DNA from: Fodinibacter sp963730365
GTDB taxonomy: Bacteria; Actinomycetota; Actinomycetes; Actinomycetales; Dermatophilaceae
Direction of reading: 5' to 3'
DNA length: 64,000 bases
NCBI GenBank assembly: GCA_963730365.1
Contig: CAVSRM010000006.1
Location: 1-64,000 of the forward strand
The notes beneath the pieces are model-generated. The model did no database searches and was not told the origin of the DNA. It saw only the letters and a list, made by a program, of their open reading frames with translations. The position numbers and the translations under genes are program-made. Positions 34,343 to 43,200 of the stretch are shown here, one piece after another. Position 1 is the stretch's first letter. Every line of letters begins with the position of its first letter.

Positions 34343-34367
34343 ACCGACATTGTTGCTCAGGCCCTCC

Positions 34368-34373
34368 TAGAGT
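34368..34373 (+). promoter_or_regulatory. -10 hexamer TAGAGT of the channel-like gene
   Basis: TAGAGT is 6 nt before the ATG at 34380. No ribosome-binding site is seen. Confidence 0.5.
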
Positions 34374-34379
34374 GTCCGC

Positions 34380-35087
34380 ATGACGATGCTCTGGGAGGAC
34401 CTGAGGGACCCCCCGTCCCGGTGGGAGCGGTGGAAGGCCACGGTGCGCAAGCAGCCGTCGGCGATCCTGTTGTTCACCCAGATCATGGTCATCCTCCTGC
34501 TCCCCTTCCTGCAGGGCACCGGGTGGGGACGCGCCGTCATCTCGATGATCAGCCTGACGGCGGTGGTCACCGCGGTCTTCACGGTGCGCAGCACGCCGGC
34601 CCTCACCTGGCTCTCGATCACCCTCGGGCTGCCCGCCGCGATCTTCGAGGTGTGGAGCCTCTTCGAGGACCGCGGCACCATCCTCGTGCTGGCCCACTCG
34701 GCGCTGGCGATCTTCTACTTCTACACCGGCTACGCGCTCATCGCCTACATGTTCGAGGACTCGTGGGTCACCAAGGACGAGCTGTTCGCCGTCGGTGCCT
34801 GCTTCACCGTGCTGATGTTCGCGTTCGCCTACGTCTACCTCGCGATCCAGGAGGTCTGGCCGGGGTCGTTCACGTCCTTCGACGGGCCCGGCCAACGCAG
34901 CTTCCTCGAGCTGCTCTACTTCTCGGGCGCCAACCTCACGAGCGTGGGACTCTCGGACATCGGACCGATCCGCTCCCAGGCGCGGGCGGTCGTCACCGTC
35001 GAGCAGCTGGGTGGGGTGCTGTACGTCGCGATGGTCATCTCCCGCCTCGTGGCGCTCACGGTGATGCGCGCCCGTCAGGGCTCCTGA
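34380..35087 (+). CDS. Ion-channel-like membrane protein with degenerate filter
   Basis: This 235-residue protein has about five to six membrane segments (ILLFTQIMVILLLPFL, AVISMISLTAVVTAVF, and AHSALAIFYFYTGYALI; ACFTVLMFAFAYVYLAI). Near the C-terminus SFLELLYFSGANLTSVGLSDIGPI reads like the pore helix and filter of two-segment potassium channels, but the filter (residues 187-193) is TSVGLSD instead of the usual T-x-V-G-Y-G-D. A final membrane helix (GGVLYVAMVISRLVALTVM) follows. It may conduct other ions or be a non-conducting relative. Confidence 0.6.
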   Translation: MTMLWEDLRDPPSRWERWKATVRKQPSAILLFTQIMVILLLPFLQGTGWGRAVISMISLTAVVTAVFTVRSTPALTWLSITLGLPAAIFEVWSLFEDRGTILVLAHSALAIFYFYTGYALIAYMFEDSWVTKDELFAVGACFTVLMFAFAYVYLAIQEVWPGSFTSFDGPGQRSFLELLYFSGANLTSVGLSDIGPIRSQARAVVTVEQLGGVLYVAMVISRLVALTVMRARQGS

Positions 35088-35109
35088 GCGACCTCGCAGC
35101 TGAGCAACC

Positions 35110-36300
35110 TCACTGCGGGATGCCGTCGAGGTCCTCGATGCGGGCCAGGCTGGGTCCGCGCGTCGCGCCGATCTCGACCGAGCGCTGCTCGGCGTGCCCG
35201 AGGACCCGCAGCGCGTTCCCTCCCGCGATCCGGGCGAGGTCGTCGTCGCTCCACCCCCTGTCGGCGAGCGCGGCCAGGAGCCTCGGGTAGCCGCTGACGT
35301 CCTCGAGTCCCTGGGGGAGGGCGTCGACACCGTCGTAGTCGCCACCGAGGCCGACGTGGTCGATGCCGGCCACCTCGCGGACGTGCTCGCAGTGCGCCAC
35401 CACGTCGTCGATCGTCGCGGTCGGCCTGGGGTGGGCGCGGGCGCGCTCGTCGGAGAAGGCGCGGAGCGCGTCGTCGTCGGTGTCGACTCCGGCCTCGGCC
35501 GCTGCATCGCGCAGGTGGAGCTCCCACTCGAAGACCGCGGGCGAGACGAACGCCGGCACGAACGTCACCATGCAGACCCCGCCATTGGCAGGAAGGCGCT
35601 CGAGCACGTCGTCGGGCACGTTGCGCGGGTGGTCGCACACCGCCCGCGACGAGGAGTGGGAGAAGACGACGGGGGCCTGCGTCGTGGCCAGGGCGTCCCT
35701 CATCGTGTCGGCCGACACGTGCGAGAGGTCGACGAGCATGCCCAGGCGGTTCATCTCCCGCACCACCTCGCGGCCGAACGGCGACAGGCCGTGCAGCACG
35801 GGCTCGTCGGTGGCGCTGTCGGCCCAGGGCACGTTGTCGTTGTGCGTGAGCGTCAGGTAGCGCACGCCGAGGGCGAAGAGCATCCGCAGCGTCCCCATCG
35901 AGGAGTCGATGCTGTGGCCACCCTCGGCGCCCAGCAGGGAGGCGATCCGACCCGTGGAGAGGGCATGGTCGACCTCGGCCCTCGTCGTCGCGAGCGCGAG
36001 GTCTGCGGCATACCGCTCGGTCATCCGGTGCACCGCGTCGACCTGCTCGAGGGTGGCCGTGACGGCCGCGTCGCCCTGGAGGTCGGCGGGCACGAAGACC
36101 GACCAGAACTGCGCCCCGACACCGCCGGCGCGAAGCCGGGGGATGTCGGTGTGGGTGGGCTGACCGGGCGTGGCGATGTCCAACAGGTCCCAGTCGTAGG
36201 CCACCCGTTCCCGGGCCTCCCAGGCCAGGTCGTTGTGCCCGTCCACGACCGGGTGCTCCACGAGCAGCGCACGGACACGGGCGAGGGTCTCCAGCGGCAT
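35110..36300 (-). CDS. Membrane dipeptidase (M19, renal dipeptidase family)
   Basis: This 396-residue TIM-barrel metalloenzyme has VVDGHNDLAW (residues 18-27) with the first metal ligands, then GAEGGHSIDSSMGTLR, the LTLTHNDN region, MLVDLSHVSADTM, VVFSHSSSRAVCDHPRNV and VGLGGDYDGVDALP. It hydrolyses dipeptides, often with D-amino acids. No signal peptide is seen, so it is probably cytoplasmic. The ATG at 36300 is 7 nt downstream of a TAGGGT on the minus strand, which fixes the start. It is divergent from rimO across 57 bases. Confidence 0.88.
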   Translation of the reverse strand: MPLETLARVRALLVEHPVVDGHNDLAWEARERVAYDWDLLDIATPGQPTHTDIPRLRAGGVGAQFWSVFVPADLQGDAAVTATLEQVDAVHRMTERYAADLALATTRAEVDHALSTGRIASLLGAEGGHSIDSSMGTLRMLFALGVRYLTLTHNDNVPWADSATDEPVLHGLSPFGREVVREMNRLGMLVDLSHVSADTMRDALATTQAPVVFSHSSSRAVCDHPRNVPDDVLERLPANGGVCMVTFVPAFVSPAVFEWELHLRDAAAEAGVDTDDDALRAFSDERARAHPRPTATIDDVVAHCEHVREVAGIDHVGLGGDYDGVDALPQGLEDVSGYPRLLAALADRGWSDDDLARIAGGNALRVLGHAEQRSVEIGATRGPSLARIEDLDGIPQ

Positions 36301-36307
36301 GCGCTCG

Positions 36308-36313
36308 ACCCTA
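36308..36313 (-). promoter_or_regulatory. -10 hexamer TAGGGT of the M19 dipeptidase gene
   Basis: On the minus strand, TAGGGT lies 7 nt before the ATG at 36300. It shares a 57-base divergent gap with the rimO promoter. Confidence 0.5.
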
Positions 36314-36344
36314 CTCGCGGTCTCCCGGGGCAGCCGAGCACAAC

Positions 36345-36350
36345 TAGAGT
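36345..36350 (+). promoter_or_regulatory. -10 hexamer TAGAGT of rimO
   Basis: TAGAGT is 7 nt before the ATG at 36358, with the same hexamer and spacing as dapB. The transcript is probably leaderless. Confidence 0.55.
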
Positions 36351-36357
36351 GACGGGC

Positions 36358-37776
36358 ATGGCCACTCCCACGACCCGCGGCAGCGTCGCGCTGGTCACCC
36401 TCGGCTGCACGCGCAACGAGGTCGACTCCGAGGAGCTGGCGGGGCGCCTGTCGGCCGAGGGATGGACCCTCGTCGACGACGCCGCCAACGCCGACGTGGC
36501 GGTCGTCAACACCTGTGGCTTCGTCGAGCAGGCGAAGAAGGACTCGATCGACACCCTCCTCGAGGCCTCCGACCTCAAGACGACGGGCCGCACCCGCGCC
36601 GTCGTGGCCGTCGGCTGCCTCGCGGAGCGCTACGGACAGACCCTCGCCGACGAGCTGCCCGATGCCGACGCGGTGCTCGGGTTCGACTCCTACCGAGACA
36701 TGTCCAGCCACCTGCGTGCCGTGCTCGACGGGGAGAAGCTTCCCTCGCACGTGCCCTCCGACCGGCGCCGCCTGCTGCCGCTCTCGCCCGTGGAGCGCTC
36801 CGCGGCGGCCGATGACGTCGCCCTGCCGGGCCACGGTGACGGTGATCAGTTCGTGCGGGCACGGCTCGATGCCCGGCCCTGGGCCCCGCTGAAGATCGCC
36901 AGCGGGTGTGACCGACGGTGCTCCTTCTGCGCGATCCCGATGTTCCGGGGCTCCTTCGTGTCGCGGCGCCCCACCGACGTCATCGCCGAGGCCCGCTGGC
37001 TGGCCACCCAGGGGGTGCGCGAGCTCTTCCTCGCCAGCGAGAACTCGACCTCCTACGGCAAGGACCTCGGAGACCTCGGCCTCCTCGAGAAGCTGCTCCC
37101 GGAGCTCACCTCCATCGATGGCATCGACCGGGTGCGGGTGTCCTACCTCCAGCCTGCCGAGGTGCGACCCGGCCTGTTGGAGGCGATGGCGGGCACCCCC
37201 GGGGTGATGCCGTGGTACGACCTGTCGTTCCAGCACGCCTCGGCGCCGGTGCTGCGCCGGATGCGCCGCTTCGGCAGCACCGAGCCCTTCCTCGAGCTCA
37301 TCGGGCGGGTGCGGGCGCTCGAGCCGCTGGCCGGTGTGCGCAGCAACGTCATCGTCGGCTTCCCCGGGGAGACCGAGTCCGACGTGGAGGAGCTCGAGCG
37401 CTTCCTCACGCTCGCGCGCCTCGACGTCGCGGGGGTGTTCGGGTACTCCGACGAGGACGGCACCGAGGCGGAGTCGCTCGGTGAGAAGCTGCCCCCCGTG
37501 GTGGTCGCCGAGCGCGTGGAGAGGCTCACGGGCCTCATCGAGGACCTCACCTCGCAGCGTGCCGCCGAACGGGTGGGGGAGCGCGTGCGGGTCATGGTCG
37601 AGGAGCACGACGACGACGGTGTCGCGGTGGGTCGGGGCGAGCACCAGGGCCCCGACGTCGACGGTGTGTGCCTGCTGCGCCCCGACGCGGGTGCTCCGGT
37701 GCCGGAGGTGGGCGCCTTCGTCGACGGTGTCGTCGTCGACTCCGTGGGGGTCGACCTGGTCGTGGAGCGGGGATGA
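36358..37776 (+). CDS. rimO: Ribosomal protein S12 methylthiotransferase
   Basis: This 472-residue radical SAM enzyme has the N-terminal iron-sulfur domain (TLGCTRNEVDSEEL; VNTCGFVEQAKKDS; AVGCLAERYG) and the SAM cluster motif C184-x3-C188-x2-C191 in GCDRRCSFCAIP. A radical SAM barrel with RVSYLQPAEV and VIVGFPGET follows, then a C-terminal TRAM domain. It methylthiolates an aspartate of ribosomal protein S12. The substrate split from MiaB (62405) rests on overall similarity. It overlaps pgsA by four bases and leads a rimO-pgsA-cinA operon. Confidence 0.93.
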   Translation: MATPTTRGSVALVTLGCTRNEVDSEELAGRLSAEGWTLVDDAANADVAVVNTCGFVEQAKKDSIDTLLEASDLKTTGRTRAVVAVGCLAERYGQTLADELPDADAVLGFDSYRDMSSHLRAVLDGEKLPSHVPSDRRRLLPLSPVERSAAADDVALPGHGDGDQFVRARLDARPWAPLKIASGCDRRCSFCAIPMFRGSFVSRRPTDVIAEARWLATQGVRELFLASENSTSYGKDLGDLGLLEKLLPELTSIDGIDRVRVSYLQPAEVRPGLLEAMAGTPGVMPWYDLSFQHASAPVLRRMRRFGSTEPFLELIGRVRALEPLAGVRSNVIVGFPGETESDVEELERFLTLARLDVAGVFGYSDEDGTEAESLGEKLPPVVVAERVERLTGLIEDLTSQRAAERVGERVRVMVEEHDDDGVAVGRGEHQGPDVDGVCLLRPDAGAPVPEVGAFVDGVVVDSVGVDLVVERG

Positions 37777-38483
37777 CCGAGGGACCTGACCGGGCGGCTC
37801 CGCAGGCGCGGACCGGCGGCAGGGCGCGACCGATGCTGCCCGTGACGCCGCCGAGTGCGTGGAACATCGCGAACTACCTCACCGTCGTGCGACTGCTCCT
37901 CGTGCCGGTCTTCGGGTGGCTGCTGCTCGTCGATGACGGGAGCAACGCGGCCTACCGGTGGGCCGCGTTCGGGGTGTTCGCGGTGGCCATGCTCACCGAC
38001 CGCATCGACGGTGACCTCGCCCGCAGCCGGGGCCTGGTGACCGACGTCGGGAAGGTCATCGACCCCATCGCCGACAAGGCGCTCGTCTCGATGGCGCTCA
38101 TCGGGCTCTCCCTCATCGGGGAGGTGCCGTGGTGGATCACCGCCGTCGTCCTGCTGCGTGAGTGGGGTGTCACCGCGGTGCGGTTCTGGGTGATCCGCCA
38201 CGGGGTGATGGCGGCGGGGCGCGGCGGGAAGGTCAAGACGCTGTTGCAGACGCTCGGTATCGGGTTCTTCCTCATGCCCCGGTGGACCCTGCCCCAGCCG
38301 CAGGTGTGGGATGCCGTGGCCTGGGTCTGCCTGGGTGCGGCCGTCGTCGTCACCGTCGTCACGGGGATCGACTACCTCGTCCAGGCCCTCCGGCTGCGGC
38401 GCACCAGCGAACGGGCGCAGGCCAAGCGGGCTGCCCGCGCCGCCGAGCGTGCGGCCGCCAGGGAGCGCCGGAGCACCCGGTGA
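37773..38483 (+). CDS. pgsA: CDP-diacylglycerol-glycerol-3-phosphate 3-phosphatidyltransferase
   Basis: This 236-residue membrane enzyme has the CDP-alcohol phosphotransferase motif in TDRIDGDLARSRG followed by GKVIDPIADK, with all metal-binding aspartates present. Several membrane segments follow and the tail is very basic (AKRAARAAERAAARERR). It makes phosphatidylglycerophosphate for phosphatidylglycerol and cardiolipin. The ATG at 37773 overlaps the rimO stop and its stop overlaps the cinA GTG. The pgsA-cinA-clgR order is a known actinobacterial arrangement. Confidence 0.9.
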   Translation: MTEGPDRAAPQARTGGRARPMLPVTPPSAWNIANYLTVVRLLLVPVFGWLLLVDDGSNAAYRWAAFGVFAVAMLTDRIDGDLARSRGLVTDVGKVIDPIADKALVSMALIGLSLIGEVPWWITAVVLLREWGVTAVRFWVIRHGVMAAGRGGKVKTLLQTLGIGFFLMPRWTLPQPQVWDAVAWVCLGAAVVVTVVTGIDYLVQALRLRRTSERAQAKRAARAAERAAARERRSTR

Positions 38484-38977
38484 CGGCCGCCGAGCTGGTC
38501 ACCACCCTCGCGCGGCGAGGGTGGACCATCGGCACCGCGGAGTCCCTCACCGGTGGGTTGGTGTGTGCCGCCCTCACGCAGGTTCCCGGGGCATCCGCGG
38601 TCGTGCGAGGTGGCGTGGTGGCCTACTCCAGCGAGATCAAGGCCTCGGTGCTCGGCGTCGACGCCGAGCTCCTGCGGGCCCGCGGCGCGGTCGACCACGA
38701 CGTCGCCGCCCAGCTCGCCGACGGGGCCCGCCGGGTGCTGGGGTGCCACGTCGGGGTGGCGACGACAGGTGTGGCGGGGCCCGACACCGCCGACGGGATG
38801 CCGGTCGGCACCGTGTTCGTGGCCGTGGCCACCCCCCGGGGAATCGCCGTCGAACGGATGGCGTTGACCGGCGACCGGGAGCAGATCCGCGCGAAGACCG
38901 TGGCGGCCGCGCTGGCCCTCGTGGCCCGCCGCCTGGAGAACCTCCGAGACGCCGACGGCGGCGCGGGGTACCGTTGA
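38480..38977 (+). CDS. cinA: CinA C-terminal domain protein (nicotinamide-nucleotide amidase-like)
   Basis: This 165-residue protein has the CinA amidohydrolase domain: GTAESLTGGLVCAALTQVPG, GGVVAYSSEIKASVLGV and GVATTGVAGPDTADGMPVGTV. It hydrolyses nicotinamide mononucleotide to nicotinate mononucleotide in the pyridine nucleotide cycle. The N-terminal MoeA-like domain of full-length CinA is absent, as usual in this position. The GTG start overlaps the pgsA stop (GTGA). Confidence 0.9.
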   Translation: MTAAELVTTLARRGWTIGTAESLTGGLVCAALTQVPGASAVVRGGVVAYSSEIKASVLGVDAELLRARGAVDHDVAAQLADGARRVLGCHVGVATTGVAGPDTADGMPVGTVFVAVATPRGIAVERMALTGDREQIRAKTVAAALALVARRLENLRDADGGAGYR

Positions 38978-39022
38978 GCCACGGGCTACGGTCCGACGGA
39001 CACGAGAGCGGAAGGAGGAGCC

Positions 39023-39325
39023 ATGCTGCTGATGCGACAGGAGCTCGGCGAGGTGCTGCGTGAGATCCGCCAGGCCCAGGGCCGCACGCTGCGCGACGTG
39101 GCCTCCTCCTCTGCGGTCTCCCTCGGCTACCTCAGCGAGATCGAGCGCGGTGGCAAGGAGGCCTCCTCGGAGCTGCTGGCCGCCATCTGCGCCGGGCTCG
39201 GACTGAGCCTGTCCGAGGTGCTCGGCCAGCTGCGCGACCGGGTCGAGCACGTCGAGACGCTGACGACGCCGGTGTCGCTGCCGGTCGCCCCGGCGCGCGA
39301 GACCGTCTCCGCCTCCGCGGCCTGA
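39023..39325 (+). CDS. clgR: ClgR-like XRE-family transcriptional regulator
   Basis: This 100-residue regulator has a helix-turn-helix of the XRE type: LGEVLREIRQAQGRTLRDVASSS and VSLGYLSEIERGGKEASSELL. This sequence and its place after pgsA-cinA match ClgR, which activates clp protease genes and stress functions in actinobacteria. GCGGAAGGAGGAGCC before the ATG is a strong ribosome-binding site, so the gene is leadered. The C-terminus ends in Ala (SASAA), which in known ClgR proteins is a degradation signal for the Clp protease; I infer the same here. Confidence 0.88.
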   Translation: MLLMRQELGEVLREIRQAQGRTLRDVASSSAVSLGYLSEIERGGKEASSELLAAICAGLGLSLSEVLGQLRDRVEHVETLTTPVSLPVAPARETVSASAA

Positions 39326-39344
39326 GACGTCCTCGGCCACGCCG

Positions 39345-40225
39345 CTACCGCCGGCGACGGTAGGACGCGGACCGGACCCGGACGGTGTGCTCCCCAGCGG
39401 TCGCTGGCGTCGTCCGTCGTCCGTGGGTGCCAGCCCGCCCTGGCACGTGGGGCAGGAGAACAGGGTGCGTTCCCGTGGCGGCGCGCCGGACATGGCCACG
39501 CGCACGGTGTCCCCGCAGCGACGACACGGCCGACCCGAGCGGGCGTGCACGTAGGCCTCCTCGCCAGAGCGCGCGATGCCGGTGCTCGACTGGCTGCCGC
39601 TGCGCGCCGCCGCCAGCATGAGTCGGTGCAGGCGATCGACCAGGCGTCGCACGGCATCGGCGCCGAGGTCCCCGGCGGGGGTCCAGGGCAGTGTGCGCTC
39701 GAGGAAGAGCACCTCACTGGCCCAGAAGGTCCCGACGCCGGCGAGCACGCGCTGGTCGAGCAGCGCGTCACCGACGAACCCGTCGATAGGCCGGAGATCC
39801 GCTCCCGCGCGAGGGCGGGGTCCCAGTCGTGGCCGAGCACGTCCGGGCCGAGGTGTCCGACGAGCTGGTGCTCGTGGTCGGTCGGCACGAGGTCGAGCAT
39901 GCCGAGCCGCAGCCCCAGGGCGCTCCACGTGTCGGTGAGCACGGCGGCGCGCAGGTCGGGTCGGCGCAGGGCCCGGTCGGTGCGCGCCCCCGGGTGCTCC
40001 ACACGCCACTGCCCCTCCATCCGCAGGTGGGTGTGCAGGGTCGATCCGGTGTCGAAACGGTGCAGCAGGTGCTTGCCGCGGGCGAGCGACCTCGACGGTG
40101 CGCGAGCCGGTGAGGTCGACGTCCGGGGCCGAGGGCCAGCGAAGGTCCGCACGGACCACCGGTGCGCCGACCAGGGCCCGGTGCAGCCGGTCGGCCGTGC
40201 GCCACACGGTGTCACCCTCCGGCAC
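39345..40225 (-). pseudogene. nei2: Fpg/Nei-family DNA glycosylase (Nei2-like), compensating frameshifts
   Basis: The N-terminus PEGDTVWRTADRLHRALVG is the catalytic start of Fpg/Nei enzymes (Pro1 and Glu2 after Met removal). From about 40085 to about 39800 the family sequence lies in another frame (RGKHLLHRFDTGSTLHTHL, then QWRVEHPG and DWDPALARERI), and then returns to the first frame (ALLDQRVLAGVGTFWASEV, a zinc finger CRRCGDTV and CPTCQ). So two opposite shifts damage the middle of the protein. The 3' end is unclear: all three frames are open beyond about 39430, and the best stop is near 39345. It lies 3 bases after lhr, as in mycobacteria, where Nei2 repairs oxidised bases. Confidence 0.7.
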
Positions 40226-40228
40226 CGG

Positions 40229-43200
40229 TCACCGCCGCATCCTCAGGCCCCGAGGGGTGAGGTGGAACCCGGCATCTTCCAGGGCCGCCACCACCGGGTG
40301 CGCCGAGCCCAGGAGCTGGCCGCCGTCGGCCTTCTCGACCGTGATCCGCCCCAGGCTGCCACCGCGCACGGCATCGGCGAGGGCAGTGGCCGCCGAGCGC
40401 AGGAGCTCGGGGTCGTCGGAGGACGTCAGCAGGGTCTTGCCCCCGCGCTCGACGAAGAGCACGAGCTCGCCGTCGACGAGCACGACGACCGCGCCGGCCT
40501 TGCGACCGGGCTGGTGCCGGCGGCGCTTGTCGGGGGGCTCCTCGCCCCCGGCGCTCGCGCTGAGGGCGGGGTCGACGGCCCGGTCGGGCCAGGGGAGGGC
40601 GGCGCCGTAGGGGTTGGCCGGGTCGCTGGCCGCGAGGACGACGACGGTGGGCTCGTCGCGGCGGCGGTCTGGGTTCGCGCCGCCGCCACCGCGGGTGCCG
40701 CCGCGCAGCCGGTCGACGGCCCCCGTCGTGCCGAACTGTGACGCGCCCAGACCCTCGACGAAGTAGCCGCGCCGGACCCGCCCGGCCTCCTCGGCGCGAC
40801 TGAGCACCCGGTAGACCGCCGCGAAGCCGCCGGGGACGTCTTCGGCAGCCGTGGCGCCGCGGGTGAGGATGCCGTGCCGGTCGAGCAGCAGCTCTGCGGT
40901 GGCGTAGGCGCGAACGGTCGGGTCGAGGTCGACCGGGGGGAGCAGTGACCACCGGCCGGTGACGCGCGGTGGCCCGCCGCGAGAGGGCATCGACGGGCGC
41001 GGCGGGGCCGCGCCCAGCCCGCCGAGCGGTCCGCGCCGGCCGGCGTACCGGGTGCGCCTCGGCCCGGGGTTCGCGCGCCGGTGGGCGGAGCGTCCTCCGG
41101 CGAGCAGGCCCCGGACGGGTGCGAAGGTGTCGCCGGTGACACGTCCGGACCAGACGAGGTCCCACAGCGTCGTGGCGAAGGCCTCGTCGTCGGTGGAGCC
41201 CACGTGGTCGGACAGGGTGCGGAAGAAGTGCGCACCCCCACCGGCGAGCGCGTCGAGCGCGGCGATGCCCGCGTCATCGGGGACGCGCTCGGGGTCCGGG
41301 CCCGGCAGGGTGACGTGGGCCGAGTCGGCGAGGTGCAACGAGATCCAGCCGTCGTCACCGGGCAACGACCCGTGGCCGCACCAGAGGACCTCGCCGGTGG
41401 ACATGAGCTCGTCGAGCAGCGACGGGGTGTAGTCGGCGACCCGCGCGGGGAGGACGAGGGACTCCACGGCGCTCGCCGGCAGGACGCTTCCGCTCAGCTG
41501 CTCGACGACCCGGACCAGCCCGTCGCGACCCCGCAGTCGTGCGCCGACTCCCTGCCAGCCCTGGACGAAGCGGGACAGCTCGACCGGCGTGACCGGTTCG
41601 ACCTCGGCGCGCAGCGCCGCGAGCGAGCGGCGGCGCAGCATCCGCAGCACCTCGGCGTCGCAGTACTCCGTGCCGCCACCGCCGGTGGGGAGCAGCTCGC
41701 CCTCGACGACCCGGCCGCTCGACACGAGCCGGGCCAGGGCGGTCGCGGCGACGGCGCTGCCCAGGCCGTAGGTGCGCGCCACCTCCGCAGGGTGGAACGG
41801 CACGTGGGTGCGGGCGTAGCGGGCCACGAGGTCGCCGAGCGGGTCGGCGACCGGTTCGAGGAAGGTCTGGGGGACGCCGGGCGGCAGGGACACCCCCAGG
41901 GCGTCGCGCAGCCGCGAGGCGTCCTCGATGGCGGCCCACCGGTCCTCGGACGCGACGCGCAGCGGGATGACCTGCCGGGTGTCGTGCAGCTCGCCCAGCC
42001 AGGTCTCGACGTCGGTTCCGGTCACCCCGTCGCGGCAGCGCGCGAGAATGCCGTCGACGGTGAGCGGGCCGAGTGAGCGCAGGAGGTCGAGGACGTCGTC
42101 GGCGTCGCGGGCGGCCCGCTCGGGGGTGAGCCGCTGCAGCTCGGCCTCCGTGCGGGCGATCTGTTCGGCATCGAGCAGGTCGCGCAGGGCGAGCCCTTCA
42201 CCCGTGCCGAGCAGCTCGGCGAGCAGGGAGGGATCGAGGGCCAGCGCGGCGGCTCGCCGTTCGGCCAGCGGGGAGTCGCCCTCGTAGAGGAACTGCGCGA
42301 CGTAGCCGAAGAGCAGCGACTTGGCGAAGGGCGACGGCGTGGAGCTCTCGACGTCGACGACGGTGACGCGTCGCGAGCCGATGTCGCGCATGAGGTCGAC
42401 GAGCCCCGGGACGTCGAAGACGTCCTGGACGCACTCGCGCACCGCCTCGAGGACGATGGGGAAGGTCGGGTACTGGCTGGCGACCTCGAGGAGCTGTGAG
42501 GCTCGTTGGCGCTGCTGCCACAGCGGCTGCCGGCGGTCGGGACGACGTCGGGGCAGGAGGAGCGCCCGGGCGGCACACTCCCGGAACCTCGCCGCGAACA
42601 GGGCTGATCCGCCGATCTCCTCGGTGACCAGCGCACGAACGTCGTCGGCGTCGAGCGTCACGAGGTCGAGGAGCTCGCGCCCGACCCCCCGTTCGCCGAT
42701 CCCGTCGACCTCGTCGAGCTCGATGTCCGGCAGCCGCAGGACGATGCCGTCGTCGCCGTGCATGGCCTGCACGTCGACGCCGAAACGGTCCCTCAGCCGA
42801 GCACTCACCGCCAGGGCCCACGGAGCGTGGACCTGCGCACCGAAGGGCGAGTGGATGGCGACCCGCCAGTCGCCGAGCTCGTCACGGAAGCGTTCCACGA
42901 CGATGGTGCGGTCGTCGGGCACGTGGCCGGTGGCCTCGCGCTGCTCGCGCAGGTAGCCCAGGAGGTTGTCGGCGGCCCAGTCGTCGAGGCCGGCGGCCAT
43001 GACGCGGGTGCGGGCGGCATCCGGGCTGAGGGCCTCGACCTCTCGGACGAAGGCGCCCACGGCGCGGCCCAGCTCGGCGGGCCGGCCGAGGGAGTCGCCC
43101 TTCCAGAACGGCAGCCGCCCGGGCAGGCCCGGCGCCGGCGTGACGAGCACCCGGTCGTGGGTGATGTCCTCGATGCGCCACGTGCTCGTGCCGAGGGTGA

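Noticed and set aside
35110..37644. Long minus-strand open frame across rimO
   Set aside because: Only the part from 36300 to 35110 matches the M19 dipeptidase; the rest mirrors rimO, which is a stronger gene with radical SAM motifs.
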